NCBI GenBank assembly: GCA_946479115.1
Contig: CAMLED010000030.1
Location: forward strand, 1-9,686
Source of the DNA: an uncultured Candidatus Saccharibacteria bacterium
GTDB taxonomy: Bacteria > Patescibacteria > Saccharimonadia > Saccharimonadales > UBA6022
Length of the DNA stretch: 9,686 nucleotides
Reading direction: 5' to 3'
Part shown: positions 5,278-9,686 of the stretch, piece after piece
How the letters are laid out: each line of letters begins with the position of its first letter
Numbering within the stretch: the first letter of the stretch is position 1
Position numbers and translations under genes: made by a program
Notes under the pieces: generated by a model
Told to the model about the DNA's origin: nothing
Seen by the model: the letters and a program-made list of their open reading frames with translations, nothing else
The model's database searches: none

Positions 5278-6897
5278 ATGAATGAAATTACACGAATCCA
5301 CCTCGCAAAAGTCCCTTACGATATAGAGGTTGAGGCCAAGAAGGATCTACAGAAGTATATTGATAGCCTTGCTGCATATGCCGAAAGCCCTGAGGTGCTT
5401 GAGGACATTGAAATCCGCATGACCGAACTGTTGAGTGAGCGACATATTGAACGAAACGGGCTTATTACCAGTACAGATATTGAAGCGCTACGTAAACAGC
5501 TAGGCGAACCTAAAGATTTCGCTGATCCAGCAAAAGATAGTGCTGCCGATGAGCTGGTTGGCGATATGGATGTACATGCACGTAAGCTATTTCGTGATCC
5601 GAACGCTGCAATGGTCGGTGGTGTTTTAAGCGGCCTTGCGCAGTACTTTAAAGTCGATGCGTTATGGGTACGATTAGCATTCGTAGTGCTATTAATTATG
5701 TCGGCCGGTACATTCTTCCTTATCTATGTAATCCTGTGGATTTTTATTCCACCAGTTCGTTCTGCAGCAGACAAGCTTCAATTACAAGGTAAGCCAGTTA
5801 CTGCAGCTGCAATTCACACCCTTACGGAACGTGACGGTCCTTTCACAGGCGGGCGTGACAAACGTATCTTGAGTGTTTTAAGGATTATGCTTGGCGCGGG
5901 ATTTGCTCTTGCCGCTATTACTGCGTTGGTTGCGACTATTGTCGGTGGAGTTTACCTGACTACACAAGCGAACGAGGTGCTGAATGAGCTTACTATAAAT
6001 AGGTCAGTTTACTTTACTGCGGGCGGGCTGGCAGTTATAAGTGGTCTACTTTTAGCAGTACTTTTTGGAATTATAACGCACGCCGCTTTTACTGCACGCA
6101 TCGTACGGAAGCATGTAATCAGCGCCTGTATTGTTACAGTGCTTGGTCTTGCGACTTTTGGTGCAGCAGTTGGCATTGGTGTTTATTCTACTCATGAAAT
6201 TGAGCGTAAACTTGCCACTAATGCCGTTGAGCGTACCGTACCTCTCGAGACAGGGGTGGGCAATATTAAGAGTATTGAGGTGAAGAATGATTCTGATTCA
6301 ATCACTAACTTTTCATACATTGTAAGTGACGAAACTCCACATTATGTTATTGAACAGCGTTTGCTCGAGAAGCGAACTGCAGTCTTGCCAACCGTTACGC
6401 TAAGTGGGGACAAGATGACGGTTAAATTGCCAGTAATTGAAGAAACTAGTAGGTGGAGTCCATCTGCTTACCGAGTGACAATGTACGGACCGGCATTAAC
6501 TAACTTTACGGTAGCTAAGGATAGCTCTGCCCGCTACACGGCGACCAGTCAACAAGAGATGAGTATTAACCTGAACTCTAATTCACATCTGGATGTTGCC
6601 GGGTTGATCGATGGTGTGAGCCTGACCCTTCCTGACACTGCAATCTTTGATGGAACCGAAGCCTCGATTAATCGAATGACCGTTAGTAGCACAAGCGGTG
6701 GTCAGGTAACGATAGGAACTGTTCAGAACCTTGACGTGACCGCCCGCAGCTCTTGTGGATCGGCGTACGGTGTTTTTAATCTTGTTGCTGACCAAATTAC
6801 GAGTCCAAGTATGATGATAAATGGCCAGACCGTACCAAAGAGTGATTTTAACCAACACTGTATCCATGTCACTATGCTGCAAGATAACGAATCATAG
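5278..6897 (+). CDS. PspC-domain membrane protein with extracytoplasmic beta domain
   Basis: The 539-residue protein has three parts. Residues 1-85 form a soluble domain (YDIEVEAKKDLQKYIDSL, then IEIRMTELLSER and LGEPKDFAD) of the kind often found before PspC in other bacteria and distantly like the HAAS domains that partner PadR regulators. Residues about 103-160 are the PspC domain, with RKLFRDPNAAMVGGVLSGLA (102-121) and two membrane helices ending WIFIPP. Three further membrane helices lie at about 198-228, 244-270 and 281-303. The remaining 235 residues are Ser/Thr/Val-rich short strands resembling a DUF4097-type beta domain, probably outside the membrane, with two cysteines (C493, C528). 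PspC proteins sense or respond to cytoplasmic membrane stress. The co-transcribed PadR is the likely partner, with residues 1-85 as the possible contact; that link is inference. No terminator is visible before ruvC. Confidence 0.88.
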   Translation: MNEITRIHLAKVPYDIEVEAKKDLQKYIDSLAAYAESPEVLEDIEIRMTELLSERHIERNGLITSTDIEALRKQLGEPKDFADPAKDSAADELVGDMDVHARKLFRDPNAAMVGGVLSGLAQYFKVDALWVRLAFVVLLIMSAGTFFLIYVILWIFIPPVRSAADKLQLQGKPVTAAAIHTLTERDGPFTGGRDKRILSVLRIMLGAGFALAAITALVATIVGGVYLTTQANEVLNELTINRSVYFTAGGLAVISGLLLAVLFGIITHAAFTARIVRKHVISACIVTVLGLATFGAAVGIGVYSTHEIERKLATNAVERTVPLETGVGNIKSIEVKNDSDSITNFSYIVSDETPHYVIEQRLLEKRTAVLPTVTLSGDKMTVKLPVIEETSRWSPSAYRVTMYGPALTNFTVAKDSSARYTATSQQEMSINLNSNSHLDVAGLIDGVSLTLPDTAIFDGTEASINRMTVSSTSGGQVTIGTVQNLDVTARSSCGSAYGVFNLVADQITSPSMMINGQTVPKSDFNQHCIHVTMLQDNES

Positions 6898-6935
6898 TAC
6901 CAGGTCCAGATGCTCAGCAGTAAGACTAAATAACG

Positions 6936-6947
6936 TATACTAACAAT
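6936..6947 (+). promoter_or_regulatory. -10 box and leaderless start of ruvC
   Basis: TATACT (6936-6941) followed by six bases and ATG has the same geometry as at the S51, padR and comEC starts, with no Shine-Dalgarno. The 15 bases 6928-6942 are identical to 4147-4161. The -35 region (CTCAGC, 6913-6918) is poor. Confidence 0.6.
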
Positions 6948-7424
6948 ATGAGAATCATTGGCATCGATCCAGGTACAGGTATTTTAGGCTTTGGGGTGAT
7001 TGATGCCAAGGCGGGGAAAACAAAACTCGTTACAGCAGGGGTTATCACGACACCGGCACATACGCCGCTGGCTGATCGTCTTGAGGAAATTTATTTAGAG
7101 CTAACTAATATCATTGCCGAAACCAAGCCGCAAGTCATGGCTATTGAGAAACTATTCTTTGGACAAAACGTGACAACGGCAATGAGCGTGTCGCATGCCC
7201 GTGGTGTGGCAATGTTAACCGGCAAACAGGGTAAACTGCAGATTGAGGAGTATACTCCACTGCAAATTAAACAGTCATTAACGGGCTACGGCAAAGCTGA
7301 CAAAAAGCAAGTACAGGAAATGGTTCGGATTCAGCTGGGCCTAAAAGATGTACCAAAGCCAGACGACTGTGCCGATGCGCTGGCAGCAGCAATTATGTGT
7401 GCTTTTGTGACGCGTGCGCAATAG
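6948..7424 (+). CDS. ruvC: Holliday junction resolvase RuvC
   Basis: The 158-residue product is RuvC, the dimeric RNase H-fold endonuclease that cuts Holliday junctions in recombination and repair. It opens with IGIDPGTG containing catalytic Asp7, has Glu67 in AIEKLFFGQN (65-74), and ends with DDCADALAAAI carrying Asp140 and Asp143. These are the four acidic residues of the Mg-binding site, so the enzyme should be active. The length is slightly below the usual 160-175. In many bacteria ruvC is followed by ruvA and ruvB, with yebC upstream; here the next gene is a PBP and ruvAB are not in the window. It appears to be leaderless, though read-through from pspC is possible. Confidence 0.97.
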   Translation: MRIIGIDPGTGILGFGVIDAKAGKTKLVTAGVITTPAHTPLADRLEEIYLELTNIIAETKPQVMAIEKLFFGQNVTTAMSVSHARGVAMLTGKQGKLQIEEYTPLQIKQSLTGYGKADKKQVQEMVRIQLGLKDVPKPDDCADALAAAIMCAFVTRAQ

Positions 7425-7464
7425 GGCATAAATAGCCTGAAAATAAGATTAATACCGAAAATTA

Positions 7465-7473
7465 TGAGATAAT
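7465..7473 (+). promoter_or_regulatory. Extended -10 promoter of PBP gene
   Basis: TGA followed by GATAAT (7468-7473) forms an extended -10. The string ATAATAGGG here is identical to that at the yebC promoter. The predicted start near 7480 leaves a short leader of about 14 bases, just enough to hold the Shine-Dalgarno. No clear -35 is present. Confidence 0.5.
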
Positions 7474-7478
7474 AGGGT

Positions 7479-7483
7479 AAGGA
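7479..7483 (+). promoter_or_regulatory. Ribosome binding site of PBP gene
   Basis: AAGGA ends ten bases before the ATG at 7494 and supports that start. The next residues are basic and precede a single membrane helix, as expected of a class A PBP N-terminus. Confidence 0.65.
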
Positions 7484-7493
7484 AAACAGTTTT

Positions 7494-9686
7494 ATGGTCC
7501 GTCAAGGAATATATACAAAAAAAGTTACTATCTTTACTCGCGTTAAGCGTCATATTAATCGTCGTTGGCGTTGGTTTAAAAATCTCACTCTTCGTCAACG
7601 AACAATTCTGATCGTTGCCCCTATCCAAGCGTTTTTAATTCTGACTCCCCTGCTGACATACGCGTATTACGCCAACGATATTTCTGACCAAGAGCGACTA
7701 ATGAACCGTAACAATACCGGATTGGTGTTGATGGATAAAAACGATGAGGTCTTTTATAGTATTGGCCGCGCCAAGCATCGTGATATTGTGCCACTTGATC
7801 AAATTTCTCAGTCAACCAAGAACGCGTTACTGGCATCAGAAGACAAAGATTTCTATAAGCACGGCGGGTTTTCAATCGGTGGTATTATGCGTGCTGTATA
7901 CGGCACGATTACTAACCAGTCAGAGTATGGCGGTGGTTCAACATTGACCCAGCAGCTGGCTAAAAATACGCTCCTGACAGCCGATCAGACATTCCTGCGA
8001 AAATATCAGGAGCTAGCAATTTCGATTGCAATCGAACAGCAATATAGCAAAGACGAAATTATCGACATGTATCTAAACTCGATCTACTTTGGCGAGAATG
8101 CCTTTGGTATCGAAGACGCTGCTAAGACCTACTTTAACAAAGCTCCAAAAGATCTGACTGTAGCGGAAAGTAGCATGCTAATTGGCGTCCTGCCTGCACC
8201 AAGCGCGTACTCGCCTATTAGTGGCAGCATGGAATATGCCAAAGAACGCCAGGATACAGTTCTGACTCGTATGGTAAACAATAAGTTTATTACAGCAGAA
8301 GAAAAAGCCGCAGCGCAGGCTGAGGAATTAGCTTATGCCGCGCAAGATGATTCACTGAATAATGTCGCACCACATTTCTCGCAGATGATTATCGAAGAGC
8401 TTAATAAAAAATATGGTGAAGAACAAGTTGCTCGTTCTGGCTATCAAGTACGCACAACACTTGACCTGAATATGCAGCGTCAACTCGTCGATAGTGTAAA
8501 CAGCAATATAGCGTATATCCAACGTAATGGCGGTAGCAATGCTGGTGCCGTAGCGATTGATCCAACGTCTGGCGAAGTGCGTGCATTAGTTGGAAGTGCT
8601 GACTGGCAAAACGAAGAATGGGGCAAGGTGAATATGGCCACAACAGCCCGCCAGCCAGGTTCGAGCTTTAAGCCAATTTATTATGCCGAAGCACTGGCCC
8701 AGGGTGTTATCACGCCTGCGACAATTTTATCTGACGAAGCAACAGATTTTAATGGGTATAAACCGCAAAACGCCAGCAAGACATTTAGTGGTGACATTAG
8801 TGTCCGCAACGCCTTGAGTCGCTCACTTAACATTCCATCGATTAAAGTTATGCAGCAGCTAGGTATCGAAAAATCGATTAGGGCTGCACAGCGCATGGGA
8901 ATTGATATTGATGACAGCAAGGATTACGGGTTGTCGTTGGCGCTTGGGTCAGTTGAAGCGCCGTTAATGCAAATGACTAATGCTTACGCCGCATTTGCTA
9001 ATCAAGGTTCACAGTATACGCCGACAATTATTAAAAAAATTGATAACAAATTTGATCGTACTATTTTTACCGCAAAGGAAAAATCAAAAACGGTGCAGTC
9101 GGCCCAAGGTGCGTATTTAATCTCAAGTATCCTGTCTGATAATAATGCACGCGCCCCAATCTTTGGATCGTCATTGACGGTGCCGGGCCATACCGCAGCC
9201 GTCAAGACCGGTACGACCGATAGCAGTCGCGACGCTTGGACAATTGGCTATACGCCGCAGATCGCTGTGGGTGTGTGGGTAGGTAATAATGATAATACAG
9301 AGATGCTTAATGGTGGTTCTGGGATGGCGGGACCGATCTGGAAAAAGGCGATGCAAACTATGCTTTCGGGTTCGCCGAACGTTAGCTTCCCTGTCCCATC
9401 GGGTGTAGTACAGAAGCCGGTTTGTAGTAGCAACGGGGGACTTGCGAGCAAATCAGGCGAGGGTACATATAATGAATACTTTATGGCGTCTGCCCTACCG
9501 AAAAATACTTGTGCCGTTGAAGAGCCAAAACCACAAACCTGTCCTGAAGGTCAGACCGGCACGCCTCCAGATTGTAAAGATGAAGAATGTCCAACTGGCC
9601 AAACAGGCACACCTCCAGATTGTAAAGACGAGGAAGAAGAAACTGATACGTGTCCAACTGGCCAAACAGGCACGCCGCCAAATTGT
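7494..9686 (+). CDS. Class A penicillin-binding protein, partial at 3' end
   Basis: The frame runs open from ATG to the window edge (731 codons, no stop), so the C-terminus is missing. A basic cytoplasmic start and a membrane helix (about 38-59) lead to a GT51 transglycosylase domain: catalytic Glu116 in SEDKDFYKHGG, then GGSTLTQQLAKN (147-158) and the RKYQELAISIAIE motif. The transpeptidase domain has SSFK (Ser390 nucleophile, Lys393), SLN (444-446) and KTG (571-573), followed by WVGNND. All key residues are present, so it should both polymerise glycan strands from lipid II and cross-link peptides outside the membrane. After the catalytic core a Cys/acid-rich tail begins near residue 680, with three C-P-x-GQTGTPP-x-C units, and continues beyond the window. 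It is the PBP1a/MrcA type; the exact orthology is not certain. Confidence 0.95.
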   Translation, partial: MVRQGIYTKKVTIFTRVKRHINRRWRWFKNLTLRQRTILIVAPIQAFLILTPLLTYAYYANDISDQERLMNRNNTGLVLMDKNDEVFYSIGRAKHRDIVPLDQISQSTKNALLASEDKDFYKHGGFSIGGIMRAVYGTITNQSEYGGGSTLTQQLAKNTLLTADQTFLRKYQELAISIAIEQQYSKDEIIDMYLNSIYFGENAFGIEDAAKTYFNKAPKDLTVAESSMLIGVLPAPSAYSPISGSMEYAKERQDTVLTRMVNNKFITAEEKAAAQAEELAYAAQDDSLNNVAPHFSQMIIEELNKKYGEEQVARSGYQVRTTLDLNMQRQLVDSVNSNIAYIQRNGGSNAGAVAIDPTSGEVRALVGSADWQNEEWGKVNMATTARQPGSSFKPIYYAEALAQGVITPATILSDEATDFNGYKPQNASKTFSGDISVRNALSRSLNIPSIKVMQQLGIEKSIRAAQRMGIDIDDSKDYGLSLALGSVEAPLMQMTNAYAAFANQGSQYTPTIIKKIDNKFDRTIFTAKEKSKTVQSAQGAYLISSILSDNNARAPIFGSSLTVPGHTAAVKTGTTDSSRDAWTIGYTPQIAVGVWVGNNDNTEMLNGGSGMAGPIWKKAMQTMLSGSPNVSFPVPSGVVQKPVCSSNGGLASKSGEGTYNEYFMASALPKNTCAVEEPKPQTCPEGQTGTPPDCKDEECPTGQTGTPPDCKDEEEETDTCPTGQTGTPPNC
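9540..9686 (+). repeat. Three CPxGQTGTPPxC repeats in the PBP tail
   Basis: Twelve-residue units with Cys at both ends lie at residues 683-694, 699-710 and 720-731 (9540-9575, 9588-9623, 9651-9686), joined by acidic linkers starting KDEE. The second and third units share an identical 20-base stretch, which points to recent duplication. More units may follow outside the window. Confidence 0.9.

Noticed and set aside
4827..6910. GGTCCAGA repeated at 4827-4834 and 6903-6910 in two intergenic spacers
   Set aside because: An eight-base match with poor flanking similarity can easily occur by chance in 9.7 kb.
7425..7437. Small hairpin GGC/GCC after ruvC as a terminator
   Set aside because: The stem is only three base pairs and no T-run follows.
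9002..9681. Minus-strand open frames opposite the PBP gene
   Set aside because: The plus strand encodes a complete set of PBP motifs through this stretch; the opposite frames are low-complexity shadows of it and of its Cys repeats.
1..9686. A defence island, prophage or insertion sequence
   Set aside because: All genes are recognisable as competence, housekeeping, envelope or regulatory functions, on one strand with tight spacing. No transposase, integrase, terminal repeat or attachment duplication at the tRNA end is visible.

Overview
The window is a compact, all-plus-strand stretch of bacterial chromosome. It holds the 3' half of a tRNA-Lys gene and eight protein genes, the last cut by the window edge. 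The gene set and style suggest Candidatus Saccharibacteria (TM7) or a close relative in the Patescibacteria/CPR: a ComEC core without its nuclease domain, a Cys-repeat lamin-tail surface protein, a PspC protein with the N-terminal domain common in small-genome lineages, a stand-alone ruvC, very short spacers, and several apparently leaderless genes. This assignment is inference from gene content; no 16S rRNA is present. The standard code reads all genes. Every complete gene ends in TAA or TAG, none in TGA.

Layout: tRNA-Lys(UUU) 3' end (1-52) and its terminator (57-91); comEC-like DNA-uptake channel (126-1583); yebC (1641-2366) and a strong terminator (2392-2431); secreted, membrane-anchored protein with two lamin-tail domains and two families of Cys repeats (2485-4152); S51 (PepE-like) serine peptidase (4167-4805) and a terminator (4850-4885); padR-pspC two-gene operon (4923-5267, 5278-6897) under a promoter that carries a 27-bp near-perfect palindrome; ruvC (6948-7424); class A penicillin-binding protein (7494 to beyond 9686) with a Cys-rich repeat tail. 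No gap exceeds about 120 bases, and I see no mobile element, CRISPR array or rRNA.

The genes fall into three themes: DNA uptake and recombination (comEC, ruvC), expression control (tRNA, yebC), and the cell envelope (lamin-tail protein, PspC stress circuit, PBP). No new defence or mobile system is visible. The most notable signals are regulatory. Four genes (comEC, S51, padR, ruvC) have a -10 hexamer ending exactly six bases before ATG and no Shine-Dalgarno, which predicts leaderless mRNAs. The others (yebC, lamin-tail, PBP) have extended -10 boxes and Shine-Dalgarno sequences. The padR promoter has a palindrome covering the -10 and the start codon, which predicts autorepression. The second theme is tandem Cys-pair repeats in two different extracytoplasmic proteins.
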